64,000 nucleotides of DNA, from positions 103,319,271 to 103,383,270 of the forward strand of contig JAHLJT010008756.1 in NCBI GenBank assembly GCA_031308135.1, written 5' to 3'. Source of the stretch: Acheta domesticus. Its lineage: Eukaryota > Arthropoda > Insecta > Orthoptera > Gryllidae. Of the stretch, positions 1 through 12,452 are shown piece by piece (position 1 is the stretch's first letter; every line of letters starts with the position of its first letter). The notes under the pieces are model-generated. The model had not been told where the DNA came from and searched no databases. It saw only the letters and a program-made list of their open reading frames with translations. The position numbers and the translations under genes are program-made.

Positions 1-3000
1 TTTGCCGCCTAATGACGCGGTCTAATCTTCTCCGTCAACGGAAGGCATTAAAATCACCTAGAATAATTTCTCGCAAACCTCACCGTACGGAGAGCAAGAG
101 GAATTACTCGGGCGTCCACGTCGGTTTTATTGTCTTAGATTCCGAAACGTCGGATTGAAATCACTTTATTCGATAATCTGAAAAGGCAGCGACTTTGCCG
201 AATTTTCGAACAGCCTTAATTGCTCCTTTCTCCCCTTCCTCTCCTACTAATTAGCTCTTTGTGGTTCTGCGGAGCGCGCGCCGCCCGACAAACTTCGAAA
301 TGAAGAGCGAGGAAAATTGTTTTTATGAATGGCAATGCGGCTGGCGCGGCGTCTCCGGCTGCGCGCGAAGGCCTTGCCTTCTGGGAAGCTGTCGGCGGTG
401 GCGTGTTTGTCCGAACGCAGCTAACACCGACGTCCAGTGTGGGGAGAGAGGGGGAAGGTTCTCAGCGTCCCTACACGAAGTTCGCACCTCGTCAGACCCC
501 GTCGCGTGTGCCACTGCACGCGCTGTAATTCATCACTTTTCTAGATTGTATTCTCTATGATCGTTTTTAATTCATCTGCTGCCAGTTTTGACCCACTTTT
601 TCTTCCTTCATAATTTGCTACTCTTTCTTGTAGAATAGTTTATTTCCAACCATTATATTATTTTCATTATCTTTGCAAGTAACTAGAGTTCTTACATCGA
701 TTTTAAAGTTTATTTCCTCGTTTCATTTTTATTCATTCACTGCAAAGTGTTTCCATTCCTTACATCTTATTCTTCTTGTATTTCCGTATTTCGTTATGAT
801 GTTCATTGTAGTCTTAGGTTTCCTTTTCATTTTGTCCAAATTTTCTATTCGTGTAGCAAACTTCTAAAAAGTCACGATTATTCTTAGGAAACGAATTTAA
901 AACTCTTTTCTTTATTATCAAATACTATTTCTTAAAATGTGGAATGTTTTGCAGTAATGATGTAAAATAGTAACAATACGAATAATAATGTTTCTTGGGT
1001 GCCTGAAAACTGAATTTCCAGATTTTTTTGCGAATGTCATCCGTGGCGAAGGTGCATAAATTGGGATTCGTGCATCATTATTTTGTAAATGTACATTATG
1101 CAACGCACCTAGGGCATTCTCGGGGAGAACTCTCACAAGGTGGATATTGAGGGTAGCTAGTAGACAATGCAAAGCTTCGAAAGGAAGAATTATTTAATCT
1201 AGGAATATAATAACGACGTTACGATACAGAAAAAATGTGAAAAAATCTTTACTTTTTGACGAGAGTAATTAAATTTTAACAACGTTTTATGAAAGAACAT
1301 TTTCGGGAGATTCATTCGATCTTAGGTCTTCGTGTACATAAAATGTTTTGAAGCAGATGCTTTCGTCTTTAACTAGTTCACCGACCATGGATTGACACGA
1401 AGCATCTATCTCAAAGTTAATGGTTTCAGCAAACTCGAACACGTCGTGGTCGTGCCTTAGAGTAATTAAAAGGAAAAGCTACGGCTTTCTGTCGACGCGT
1501 GGTTCCTCGTTCTTCGCTCACCAATTACAAGGCCTCCTGGCTCGGCCTATCGACCGCCGTGTAGCCGCAGCCGCCAGCGCCACCGCCGCCCCCACATCGC
1601 CCCGGCCACCGCCGCCAACATCACAACCCATTAACGTTGCCTCGAAGTCCGCCTCAGCACCAACCCTAATCCCCAACTCCGTCCCTATCTGTACCTACGC
1701 ATCTGCCGATGTCTCTGCCCATTCCTCTAATCATGTCCTGGTAATCACCCCGGGAATGTCTCAGTTTATGCACCCCCTATGTATCCAATCAGGTATCTCC
1801 GCCCATGCCTATAATCTTGCTCACTTCCTCTCATGTACCGCCATATCTCTAACTTTGAGTCATCCTAAAGGAGACCTAATTGTCTTTTTATAGATTCTTT
1901 TTCTTGGCTGGTAACATTTTCATTTACATTTGGTTTACATTTTCATTAACTCAACCCACAGATGTCATTAAATTTCTGCATTTTTGTAGATGTCTCTGAT
2001 TTAATTCAAATTCCTGCTTTGCAGTATTTTTCTCTTTACTTCTACTACTCAATATTCCTCCATTTACTACTAAGCTAATGGACTCCAGCTATTTGAAATG
2101 CCAGCCCAATTCTGAATGTGCTTCGCTCATCCTTTGCAATCACATCTAACAGTGTTTGCTTTCCCACTTGGTTCTTAGCTATCCTCTCTCAATCAGACTC
2201 CCTGTCCGTCCTAACAGTTTGCATTTCCTCATTTCTGTGCAGCGCCTCAAAACACAACCCTTCCTTCCATCTCCTCCACTCCCATCGTTATTGTAGCCAT
2301 TTCCGTTGCTTCGTTTACCATAACTAGTCTGTCTCCCTCAGGTCTGCTACTCGACCTCCCACATCCATTTCCCTATCCCGTGTCCGCGACCTCGGGGCTG
2401 CCACCCAACTCATTACTCTGCTGCCGTCGCATAGCTCTCTCGCTGTCTGCACCTGAATGCGCCTCGCGCTCACGCTTTGCTTCTCGTCCTCTGCGTTGCG
2501 CGCGCGCTCTATGCATTGCATGCGCATTTCCTCACACTGTTTCGAAATAATGTAGTGTGAGAGCAGACATTCATTTTGCTTCACGTTTACGAATGCTGTT
2601 CTCTAACACTAACTAGTACTTTCAATACTTTTAGTGCCTCTTCCTCGTTCCTCAGACTAGCTTTTCTTGGAATGCATGTCGACGTTGAAAGAACTTTAAT
2701 TTATTTCTATTTATAGGTGTTGATATTTTAGGTTAAGATGTTCCTCTTCCCATTTCGACAGGGATTGGGAATAGGTTGGTGGTTATGATGGGTTATTTGA
2801 TTTGAGAGAGGGATTTGTTGGGAACGTTTTTGTAGGAGAATATGATGGGTTGGGATTTGGACGGGTTTATTGTAATGGAAATTTCGGTGCCCTAGAGGTG
2901 AACAATGTTGTGGCCTTTTTGTTTTTGTTTTCGGAGAGTTTTTAAGGGAACGGTAGGAAGCTAGGAAATCTTTTTTCTTATTCCAATTTATTTTTTCCAA

Positions 3001-3189
3001 TTCGTATGTTTGTGTTTTTCTTTCATTCATTTACATCAACATTTTGCATATAATATAATGTTAAATTTGTTATAGCTGCAAATTTCATTTATCTGTACCT
3101 GATGATGGAGTCAAATTAGAACTCCAAAACGTAGTATAAAAAACATAAAACAAAAACTTCAGAACTAATCATTGAAAGGAAATATTTAT
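1..3189. other. Noncoding stretch, no gene recognised
   Basis: This is mostly AT-rich DNA with open frames only of chance length. A C-rich patch near 1560-1700 opens a 157-codon frame, but it shows no recognisable domain and no convincing splice context. A tract near 2730-3030 reads Lys/Pro/His-rich on the minus strand. It could be decayed sequence trailing the LINE remnant that starts just to its right, but I cannot align it to any LINE domain. Nothing else is supported here. Confidence 0.6.
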
Positions 3190-4080
3190 TAAAAATATAT
3201 AAAAGCTAGGAAATCATTAGAGGAAGATTATGACATACGGGGTGAATGGGATGTCGTTAATGTTCGAGGAGAAAATTATCGGGAATTGCACAGTTCCCTG
3301 GACGACGCCCGTGTGTATATAGTCAATTGTTATGTGTTTAAAATAGGAGCAGCATATGGAAGAATCGGTGGGTGAGGTAGTTTGGGGTAGGGACGGTAGA
3401 TGGGTTTGAACGTGTGAGCGGATTTTCTTGAGAAGGATCAAACGGAAGTCGGTGTTGAAGGCGTGGGTAAGGTCAGGAGTTCAGTAAGGAACTCGTTCCT
3501 ATCTTGCAGGGGATGGCTACAGATAAAGCAAGGTGGAGGAATTGGAGAGTCGCTCACGGAAGGAAATTGGGTTGTAGGTGGTGTAAGTTTGAGGAGGATT
3601 AATTTTTCGAAGATTTTTCCAAGGATGGAAAGAAGGCTTACGCGTGGGTTTTGGGCGGAAACCGATGATCCTTAACAGGTTTAGGGATCGTGGTAACGCG
3701 TGCAGTTGGGAAGGGCAGTTCAGGCGGTAGGAGAGTATGACAAGCTGACAGAGGAGATAAGGATTTGTATTACTAGGTCAATTGCACATATAAGTAAGTG
3801 GCGGAGTTAAAAGGGAAATTTCTCGGGTCCGATGGTTTGATCGCGCCTTGGGGCATCAGTAATTGTCTTATTTCGCGGTATTTAGTTATTTAAGTTTGTT
3901 GTAGTGAGATAACAATGAAGGAGGTTTAAGGAATTTGAAGATAGCCAGGTCTGGGATGTGAATGGGTTGTGGCAGGAAACGTTCGGACAGGGTTTGGGCG
4001 AAGGAGTCTGTAATGTGTTTGGAATCAAACGTGGAATTTTTGAAAATGTTTTGATGCCGGAATATGTGGATGGATGTTTT
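3190..4080 (-). mobile_element. Degenerate non-LTR retrotransposon (LINE) reverse-transcriptase remnant
   Basis: On the minus strand, pieces of a LINE-type reverse transcriptase appear in the right order but in shifting frames. An IPKPVKD piece (about 3697-3668) resembles the IPKPGKD block. SLLSILGKIFEKLIL (about 3640-3594) is the classic block that follows it. GVVQGTVQFPIIF followed by INDIP (about 3312-3240) matches the GVPQGSVLSPLLF...INDIP block. Stops and frameshifts separate the blocks, and the catalytic YADD region is not seen beyond the INDIP block, so the copy is dead. The block spelling fits jockey/CR1-type LINEs rather than LTR elements or Penelope elements. The left and right limits are approximate; sequence up to about 4080 still reads like decayed upstream coding DNA. 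Confidence 0.8.
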
Positions 4081-5200
4081 TCTTACTGACTTAATGATTT
4101 TATATATGTTGTGCTATTACCAGCCTCACATTTGCCAGTCTGTTTCGTCAAAGCGTATTTACACATTCTGAATTTATTTTATGCATCGTTTCTATAAACT
4201 GTAATGAAAATACTAACAAAAGTGTCCATACAAAACTGATATTTATAATCCTTTGAATCCAAATAACTGCTGACCACACACTTTGCAGCTTACAAGTATT
4301 TTGTTTGCATCACAAAGCTAACTGGCATCCTTTTCTCTCTTCGTTGCTCTTTTCTTTTTCTTTCGCTTCTTTTTCTTTCTCCCCTTAACTTCCCCAGTTT
4401 TATTTCGTTGCGTCAAATTTTACTGTCGTAAGGTACACAGAACAACGTTATCTCGGCAGCTAGTTGTGCTACTGCGCTTTAGTTCAATTTATATTATTTT
4501 CATTACGAAGCAGACCTGCGTTTTAAGTATTCATCAGTTAATTGGAATCTCGCTATTTTTCTTTTGAAAAAAAAAACACTGTCCTTGTTGCTGTGCAAGT
4601 AATTTACTACGAGACGCTCCTACACTATAACAGTAAAGTTGTATACTTTGCATAATTACTTAATGAGTACACCAAAATAATGTAAAAATACTGTATTTTA
4701 TACAGTAATTACGTTTGTGCGTGAAAATAAACGTATTAAAATATAATTTTTTGTAAATTTGATTTTAGTTGTAATAATGTTCTGAAAGTATAGAGGTGTC
4801 TTAGGGAGAAAAAACAGATTATAAACCACCGCGTACAATTATTAATATTTTATGATATATCTTTAATTGTTACATTTCAACACTAACAATGAATTTGACA
4901 ACTAAAAGTCGTACAAGAGAGTTTCTTCATAAATTGCAATTGAACCGATATTTGTACGTAAAAAACGTACGTATCAGTACGTAAAAAACTCATTGTTTTA
5001 TTTTATTTTGAAGACGTTAAATAGAATATTTTCACTTTATAACAATGACTGAAGGAAATATCTGGAGCATTTTGCTCTTTTTCTGTATTCCGGGATCCAT
5101 TTATTATCCCGCGCGACACGCGAGGGAGCATGTCACCACTCGTCGGTTTGAAAACCCCACAGAACTTCTCTCCACTTCTGCCACAGAATCGCCTACAGGA
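4081..5200. other. AT-rich noncoding stretch
   Basis: No gene, tRNA-like box or ordered repeat was seen. Stop codons are dense in all frames. Short pyrimidine runs occur near 4330-4390. Confidence 0.6.
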
Positions 5201-5204
5201 TGAA

Positions 5205-5640
5205 GCCAAGCTGGAAAAGGCTGCGCAGGGAAGAGTGAGCGAGAACCCAGCAAGGGAAATTCGGAGCAGGGAATCCGGAATGAAAAATGAGTGGAAAATG
5301 CAATGCGAAAAATGAGGAGCAGGAAATGCGAGGCGGGAAAATCGGAGCGGGGAATTTTGGAGCGGGAAGAGCAAGGAGGGGAAGTGTGGAGAGAGAAGAG
5401 GAGGCGGGGAGGTGTAAAACCGAAAATGAGGAGTCGGGGCGAGAAAAAAAAGGGCGGGTGGGCAATACGGCGCTGAAAAGCAGAAGCGGGGAACCGGGAG
5501 CACGTATGGCGGAGAGAGAGGGGATGATGGGGCGGGGAAGAGGGCGAGGAAGACGGCGGGCGGATACGGCGGAATGCGGAAGAGGAGCGAGGGACACTGA
5601 CAGGGATCGAGAAGCGGGAATTGCGTCGCGTCGGCTCAGG
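5205..5640. repeat. Purine-rich GC block with degenerate ~20-bp quasi-repeats
   Basis: The plus strand is overwhelmingly A and G across this block. Variants of a short unit built on GGAGCGGGAA recur, for example around 5319, 5345 and 5360. Stop codons are rare because of base composition, which explains open frames of up to about 216 codons on both strands. None has domain-like content or agrees with a splice model. Long polypurine tracts like this can adopt triplex structures (general knowledge). No coding role is supported. Confidence 0.6.
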
Positions 5641-7237
5641 CACGTGTTTCGCCTCCGAGACCGCCATGGCGCCTGCCCGCATTCGTCACGTGTCGCTTGT
5701 GAACCAGAGCCCGACATCCGCTGCGCGCGCCGCGCCTGCTCCCATCGCTCGCTCTCTGACACTCCGCGCGAGTCTTTCCTATACGTGTTGTCGTGACCCC
5801 TTTTCGTTTGAAAAGCCTCGCATCCAGAATTCACGTTTGACATTGGAATATCGGTGTGTGAGGGTTCTCTTCACGTACGATAATATGCAGTCACTATGAA
5901 TATGGAACTACTTCGGCGAGTTTTCTTATTCACTTGGCGTCTGTGCCGTAGGTTATCTGACTTGCTCATAGGTCAGCGACTTTGAAAGCTTGTATGATGT
6001 CTATCTGAAACATTTGAAAAGGAAATGGGACGGACTAGAGACTTATAGTCCCTGGGTTAGTAGGATAACCGGGTCTGGCTGACACCAGTCGGTATTTGTT
6101 AATGAAATTTCGCTTCAGTTTTGACAAGTTTGTTTGTATCAATAGAAACTACATTTACTAGGTTGAATTATGATCGTTATGATATTTTTTATTTATTTAT
6201 GTTTCATATCCGATATTTCAGATTCGTTAAAAGTCAAGTGAAGATGACCCTACCAACTTCTCTTATGGAGTTGATTGGCACGCTATTTTCATGGTTGTGT
6301 GAGGTAAAAATCAAAATAATTTCGTCGATAAAAGTTAAAAATTACGTAAAAGCCATTTGCAACGTTTTTTACACAAATAAATGCAAACGAGTTTATCACC
6401 TCTTGGTCTTGCACAACCGCCTCACATTGGCTATTACAGAAGCATTCAAAGTTAGATTCAAACTGGTAGTTTCAAAATAATTTTGAACATTATTAAATTA
6501 ATAATTATATATTAATATTTAATAACTATTAGATTAATTATTACATTTAAAAAAACTCTGTCTTCAAAATTGATTTAAACTATCTTTCACCTCTTTTTTA
6601 ATGAAAAGTATTTCTTGTCTTTTTTGGAATATTGAGTAAGTAATCTCATTTAATTGATTCAAGTTTCACGTTAAAGAGAACTTAAACATGCGAAAGACGA
6701 GCAAGGCAATGTTGCAGGTTTATGCTATAAAAAACAAGTAAATAAATCTTTAAAACTTAATGAATCATAAATCCTTTAAGAAAGTGGAATTTATTTTGTA
6801 TTATCATAAATTCACACCACTGTACACCAATGATAAGTATTCAACGAGATTGGTCAAACGAAACTACAGGCATGAAACTGGACCAACACAATCGAAACAC
6901 GTTGCAAATTACCCAGCATTCCGTTATGTGATCATTCATGTAGGACACTTCTAGCTGCTTTTTCATCTTGACAAAATGTGCAGCTTCCACATTAATCACA
7001 GGCTCCCATTCGCAGAAACTAACATCCGTTTTTCATCTATCTCTCGCCGTTGCCTCTACATCCCATCTCTTCGTATCCTCACATCACTTCCACCTCGCCC
7101 AAGGTCTTCCCGCAATCCAATCTCCCGCTTCTCCATCCCCGCCCCTTCTGCGCCGCCATCACTGCCACTTTGCTTTATAACACGTCCGTCGGCCCTCCGC
7201 TTCCCGCGCCTCCCCCTTCGGCAGCACTTCCTTCTGC
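5641..7237. other. Noncoding stretch, no gene recognised
   Basis: The first 150 bases are a mixed GC-rich edge of the purine block, and the rest is AT-rich. A 119-codon open frame at 6121-6480 has no recognisable domain, and its composition matches its surroundings. Pyrimidine-rich DNA begins near 7040. No gene is supported. Confidence 0.55.
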
Positions 7238-7620
7238 GATTGATTGGTTTATTGATTAATGATCCAGGTCACGTCAACGGTTAAGGTCATCAGTCTCGTT
7301 AGTACAGTAAATGTTCAATGAAAATTAAAGAGGGAGGGAGATAATAGTACAATGAAGAGGAAGGAAAGATCGTGCTCGATCCGTGACCCGTTCGATATGG
7401 TACCGCTCCGGCAGTCGTCTGGTATTGATTGGAGAAAACACGGTAAACTCCCGATCAGAACAACCGTTTGTTAGAAGTGTCCATCCTGACAGCGACTGCT
7501 CTAGATCTAGCTGTCTAGTGTCGAAAATACTGCCACCGTCTGGACTCTAACTCTTGGACCTATCGGTCAGAGTCACTTGCAGTGGTAACAGCCGTGAACC
7601 AACTCTGTCGGTTACGTCCT
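7238..7620 (-). mobile_element. tRNA-derived SINE copy (family S), minus strand
   Basis: Read on the minus strand, this follows the same order as the SINE copies at 15075-15480 and 15045-14571. A tRNA-like head has a decayed B box (complement of 7541-7560). It is followed by the shared body, with its GAGAAAACACGG, CGGCAGTCGTCTGG and CCGTGACCCG blocks on the plus strand. The tail contains GACTGATGACCTTAAC, and a run of ATCA-like units closes the left end (about 7240-7260). The copy is diverged from the others. The right boundary is approximate. Confidence 0.7.
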
Positions 7621-7639
7621 CGAGCTCCCTCGTTTGCAA

Positions 7640-8240
7640 CGCCCGTCAATCTCCGCTGTTCTCCTAGTCCCCGCGCCCCACTCGACCTGTTGCGGTCCCG
7701 TAGCGGGGACACCGATACCCAGGCCGGGCAGACAGGCTCACCCGGCCGCGAATCGCACTTTCACGGCCCTACTATCAGGTGCGCGCGAGGTAGATTTGCT
7801 GCCTAATGCGCCCCATTCACGACGAGTGGTGAGTTATTATGACGCAGTGCATTAACCGCCCGAGCGGAAACTGGCGTTCCGCGTTCCGCATTCCTTGTCG
7901 CAGCGCTCGCCGCCGGCGCTGACGCGGGGAAACGTGCAGTTCGGTGGCGGAGGAGAGGCCGCGGTGGGGGAGGCCTGGAGGTGCGGCGGGACGGAACGGG
8001 GAAGGGCGAGGGCGGGTCGGGGCCGAGGTAGGGGTCGGGTGGGGCGGTGTGGCGGGGGAGGGCAGGGCAGGGCGGGGGAGGGGCCGGGGGGAGGGCGAAG
8101 CCGCAGTGGGAATGCGAGCGCGCCAAACTCCTCCAGCCCGATGGACGCACGCGAGGTGGGCGTCGGAGGGGGAACCCTTGCCCCACCCCGGCTCTCAATC
8201 ATCCTGGTCACTGCTGCGAGGTTTCCGTCCTTCTAGGTGT
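7640..8240. other. GC-rich, CpG-rich island with G-rich plus strand
   Basis: A sharp GC-rich block sits in AT-rich DNA. From about 7945 to 8100 the plus strand is a dense series of GGG and GGGG runs, a strong potential for G-quadruplex formation. Open frames on both strands come from stop-codon depletion. A GTGAGT occurs at 7828 after GAGTG, but no matching exon can be built. The block may be a promoter-type CpG island or a repeat. Confidence 0.45.
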
Positions 8241-8867
8241 CCTGCTTCTTAATTAGGCGGCTGGATGATCCTCATTCTCCTTCATATTAATCTTGGCACG
8301 CCCTCTGGTATTACGGCACCTCCTGACTGGTCTCTTGCCATCCCTTTTTTTGAATTTCCATTCCTAGCGAACAATCTCCTGTGCCAACATTATAGAACTT
8401 TCAATTTCATCTTTGGTTATAGTATGCATTCACCATTCTGACCATTGCCAACTTTCCTATACATTCCTTTCTTTTGTTTTAGCGGTTACCGCCTCAGCAA
8501 CTCAGTCTCTCAAGTGTTCCCCATCCGCTGTCGTTTCTATGAATGTATATTGTTCTTTCATCTATGATTAAGCAAAAGTACTCATGTTCTTGTTCTATTT
8601 TTCATATTCCTCTATTTCCCTGACACACAACTCCATTTACGTCCCTCAATTGAATTTATATTATTGTCCTCTCGGACCTCATCTCTTTTCTTCCTTCCAA
8701 AACATTCTATTATTCCCCGTAATTCCCTCGCCCCCTCCCCGCTATCGCCACCCCCGGCGTTGTCACATCGGCCCTGTTGCTGCTTTCAGCAACGTCGCCC
8801 CATAATCGGTGGCCTTTGTGTGACCAGCCCCTCCATTGCTCGCGCCACTAGAGCACCTCCTTCACCC
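8241..8867. other. Noncoding stretch, pyrimidine-leaning
   Basis: Plus-strand C and T dominate and rise toward the right, leading into the minisatellite that follows. No gene or ordered feature was found. Confidence 0.5.
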
Positions 8868-9260
8868 TTTGTCCTCGGGCGCCGCGCGGCTTTCGCTCTC
8901 CGCCCCCTCGCCCCGTCCCCTCCCCCGCACCCACCCCACCACGCCCGCCGCCCCGGCCATCCCCGCCACCGCCACCCTTTCGCTCTCCGCCCCTCGCGCC
9001 GCCACCCTCGCCTGCACCCATCCTCGCCGCGCGCGCCACCCCGGCCATCCTCGGCCCCGCTACCCTTTCGCTCTCCGTCCCTTGCTCCGCACCATCTCCG
9101 CCACGCCCGCCGCCCCGGCCATCGCCGCCTCCGCCACTCTTTCTCTCTCCGCCCCCTTGCTCCGCCCCTGCATCATCTCCGCCACGCCCGCCTCCCCGGC
9201 CATCCTCCCCCTGCCACCCTTTCGCCTCCGCCGCTCCCGGTGCCGTCTCCTTCCCCCCGC
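8868..9260 (+). repeat. GC-rich minisatellite, about 5 units of 74-88 bp
   Basis: The landmark TTTCGCTCTC, with small variants, recurs at 8891, 8978, 9066, 9140 and 9220, giving spacings of 87, 88, 74 and 80. Between the landmarks a second shared block, CGCCCGCCGCCCCGGCCAT, recurs at about 8942 and 9104, with a variant near 9184. The array is almost pure pyrimidine on the plus strand. Its repeating Pro/Arg/His/Ala translation is a by-product of the DNA repeat and not evidence of a protein. GC-rich DNA continues to about 9480. Confidence 0.8.
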
Positions 9261-9480
9261 CCCTCCCGAACATCCCTGCGCCCCGGTCCGTCGCCTCCGC
9301 TTCTACCGCCGCCGCCGCCGTGATTGATGTCGCGCGAGGTCGCCGCACGTGACCCCCTCCCCGCTACTGCGCCCACCCTCTGCGCGACGGTCACGCACCC
9401 TGCCGGCGCCGACCACCGCTCGTTGACGCCGCGGATCCAAGAGCGCACGTGTGTCCCTTAGAAGCTCTGGCAACACGTGC

Positions 9481-11180
9481 GCCTTCATCACTTTGCATCT
9501 TTTGGTGCAAAAAAGCTGTCAATACATATTTCTCTGGCTATTTCACAGCAACGAATCTATGACTCGTCGAACAACTTCTGCACCCATTGTTTAATTCACC
9601 ATGACATTCTACGAATAAATTCACATATTCATTGATGTAAAGCATCAGAAATGTAACTAGGTTTTTAAAAATTGGATCTCAGCATTGATATTACGAATTG
9701 AAAATTGTGCTATTTTAAGATCTAGTGTATTTATATATTAACATTCCAATTATAATATAAATATTCATTAGAAATTTAATCTTGTATGATGCAAACTTCA
9801 AATATCTTTGACAGAAAATGGAAAAATTAGTTTATATGGATTAGTAAAAAAGTATTTTAAAAGTGAAAACTTCGTGCTTCTTTAATTTTCATGATTAGTA
9901 GGAAAATAAATTTCATTCACTTTTTGTTTGTTAGAGTGTTCCAACATGGCCAGAAGATGAGTAACTTGGTTAAATTCATTAATTACGTAACGACAAAACT
10001 TTTATTTTAGACGTTCTCTGCTGCGTTCGCTAATTTTTTGAAAGGTATAACTTTATTCGTTAAAATATTGGCTGATAAGTTTCTTCTGTATTTGTGTGAT
10101 TTTTAGTACTTTCACTCTACGTTCGGAATGTGTAGCATATATTCACTTTACTAAATAATGACGCAAAGAAAAAAAGAATGTATGAGTGATAAGGCATAAG
10201 CATGTAGTTTTAATATAAATAGGGGCGTATCATTCAAAATTCTCATAATCTGAAGACATCCATTTAACGATGCAATAATAAAAGGGAATGAAGAAGCACA
10301 GATATTCAGTGTAACAATCCAGAAAATTTATCGCGATCGTGATTATGACTTATTCCTTATCTAGAGCCGCGATAAGGTCTATGGAGCACTCCATAGAACG
10401 TTTCATTAGCAATGTTGAAGTACAATGTAGGCTATAATATTTTGCCTTGGCTTCCCTTGAACGAAAACTCTGACTCTTGCTGAATGTTCCTGTACTTCAT
10501 GTAGTGCGGTGTTCTCAATCAACGTTAACGTGAATGTGAAAGCTTGGAGTTGGCGAACATCCACGTTTACGTCTTATATTTATGTTAATTTTTGCGTTAG
10601 TGTTTAAGTGCACCATTCTGATCGATTTCCTCGCAAAAAGCGACATTAAGCTTTAGTATTCCTGTGAGATTTACGTCTCATTGTGAGCATAAAGTGTCGT
10701 TCCGTCCTTGAAATATTCCAAAAAGAAAACGCTCTTAATTTTTGTCAACACATTTTTAACGAAATTTACAAACTCTTCAAATGCAGTGATGTATTTTAAG
10801 TAAGTATTGACAATGTGATTTTGCAGGATGTTTGTACTTTTAAAGTTGGATTTAGCAGTGGCGTGTGTCTAAAATGATAAGAACGTCATTGTAATTACAT
10901 TCCTTAGGGGGTTAACATTTAAGGAGATCAATTTGATGTATTTCTTGGAAAATGTATATCCACGTCTAGTAAATGAAGAATTTCGTACACGGAGTGCAGC
11001 GCATTGGATAATAAAATACTTTCAGTAGTTCAGTCCACAGCAGGCACGATTTACTTTTCGATTTCTCAGCAGAGCAATCTCTTTAAAACGAAGGAGAGTA
11101 CTAAGATGAAGAAACTTTCCCCCAATTCTCTCTCCCTCAGTCTCCCCATTGTCGTCCTTTTGCCTTTACTTCGACATTCC
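9481..11180. other. AT-rich noncoding stretch
   Basis: No gene was seen and stop codons are dense in all frames. The only ordered signals are the nested inverted repeats near 10353-10396, described separately. Confidence 0.6.
10353..10396. repeat. Two adjacent short perfect inverted repeats
   Basis: CCTTATC and GATAAGG form a 7-bp-arm inverted pair over 10353-10375. They contain opposed GATA-factor-like cores. Immediately right, CTATGGAG, a CA spacer and CTCCATAG form an 8-bp-arm hairpin at 10379-10396. The local composition is also more balanced than the AT-rich surroundings. A regulatory or conserved noncoding role is inference only. Confidence 0.5.
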
Positions 11181-11850
11181 CAATGCCCCGCGTCCGCGCC
11201 ACTCTCTCACGTAGTTTCGAATCTGCTGCCTTCGTGTTTCCAAACTTCGTTTCGCCTCGTTCCCTCGCCGACGGCTGCCTGCAACATCGTGTTCGGCGCG
11301 CGCCCTCCGCCCGCCCGCCTGCCGCCTGCCAGTCGCACTCGCAAGCGCGGCGCGGCGCGGCGCGGGACGACCGAACTGCCCACCTCTGCAACGGCCTCCG
11401 GCCGCGGAAACCGTGACCCTGCAGCGGGCGTTGCTCAGCGCTCCGGCACCGCCCCCTTGGCCCCAAGCCGCCGGCCGCCGCCCACGGCCACCTGCCGCGT
11501 CCCCGCCCTCGACCCGGCCCCACCGGCCACCGGACCCCGCTCCGGCCCCCCCGCCTGTGCCTTCACCTCCGGCCCCCGCCCCGTCCCCCACGCCAGGCGC
11601 AACACGGGGTCGAAACCTCGGCCACGCGGCACCCTCGACGCCCAGCCCGGTGCGGCGCGGCTCGGCGCGGCGTGGCGCCGGCCCCCGGGGCCACCCGTGA
11701 CGTCACACCGTCCATTAGCCCTGACCGACACCGCGCCCCCTCGCTCCCTCGACGATGCCTCCGCGCCTACTGCAACCCGCGCGCCACCTGCGCCGCCGCG
11801 CCGTCACCTCTGCCCGGCGCCAGAGCTTCTGTTCACTCCACCACCACACG
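11181..11850. other. GC-rich, CpG-rich island, cytosine-rich plus strand
   Basis: The C-rich plus strand opens a 332-codon frame (11004-12002), plus sizeable frames on the minus strand. The translation is Pro/Ala/Arg/Thr-rich without a domain. The opening of the frame lies in ordinary AT-rich DNA, and several other frames are equally open. I treat the whole block as a noncoding island or unannotated promoter and not as an exon. Confidence 0.5.
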
Positions 11851-12414
11851 ACAACCAACGTTACCAACACGTTGCCAACCTATCAAATACTATGTCGCCG
11901 ACTCGTCACCATTTTTGCTGTCCCACTTCCCTTGCCCCACTTTCATACAAACATCGCGCGAACCGCTTTAACACATCGTGGATTTATCTGTTTCCCCTTT
12001 GACAATCGTAAACCACATTCCTCTCGTCTTGTTTCGTATGCGGACTGAATAATCTTCTCAAACACATTGATGGTATCCATGATGTTTAGTTTCAATTAAT
12101 CACACACCTATGCGTTGCAAATAACACTATCACGTCTGTGCCTCCTGCACTTTCAGAACCGCCTCTGCACATATATGCGTCACAACGGTCTTTACAGCCA
12201 TTTGCACTTCCACCACAACCTCTGAGCATCACGTCCGTTTCCCTGCTCCTCTCGAAGATTGGGTACTCACGATGACGCATCCTCTTCCTCACAGCCTTCT
12301 TCCCCCACCCCATTCCCACCCACGCGGCGTCGCCTCCCTCGTCTCGGGTTGCCCGGCCCCTCCCCGCTGTTCGCCGCCTGTGCGGGGTGTGACGGGCGTG
12401 GGAGGGCGTGGCGT
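11851..12414. other. Mixed noncoding stretch, no gene recognised
   Basis: Balanced to C-rich sequence links the island on the left to the GGGGC array on the right. A minus-strand GTGAGT occurs at 12272-12267 after an acidic open frame, but no acceptor or partner exon supports it. Confidence 0.45.
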
Positions 12415-12452
12415 GGCGGGGCGGGGCGGGGCGGGGCGGGGCGGGGCGGGGC
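12415..12452 (+). repeat. GGGGC pentanucleotide array (about 7 units)
   Basis: There is an uninterrupted run of GGCGG/GGGGC units. Four or more G4 runs in a row on one strand make it a strong G-quadruplex candidate. The frames open across it are trivial products of the five-base unit. Confidence 0.9.

Noticed and set aside
3095..3135. Hammerhead-ribozyme-like CTGATGA...AAACG motif
   Set aside because: A short stem (TGGAGT/ACTCCA) follows CTGATGA, but the conserved GAAA core is not intact and no stem I/III pairing or cleavage triplet could be placed convincingly.
11004..12002. 332-codon plus-strand open frame
   Set aside because: It begins in AT-rich DNA and continues into a C-rich island where several frames are open on both strands. 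No domain or splice support.
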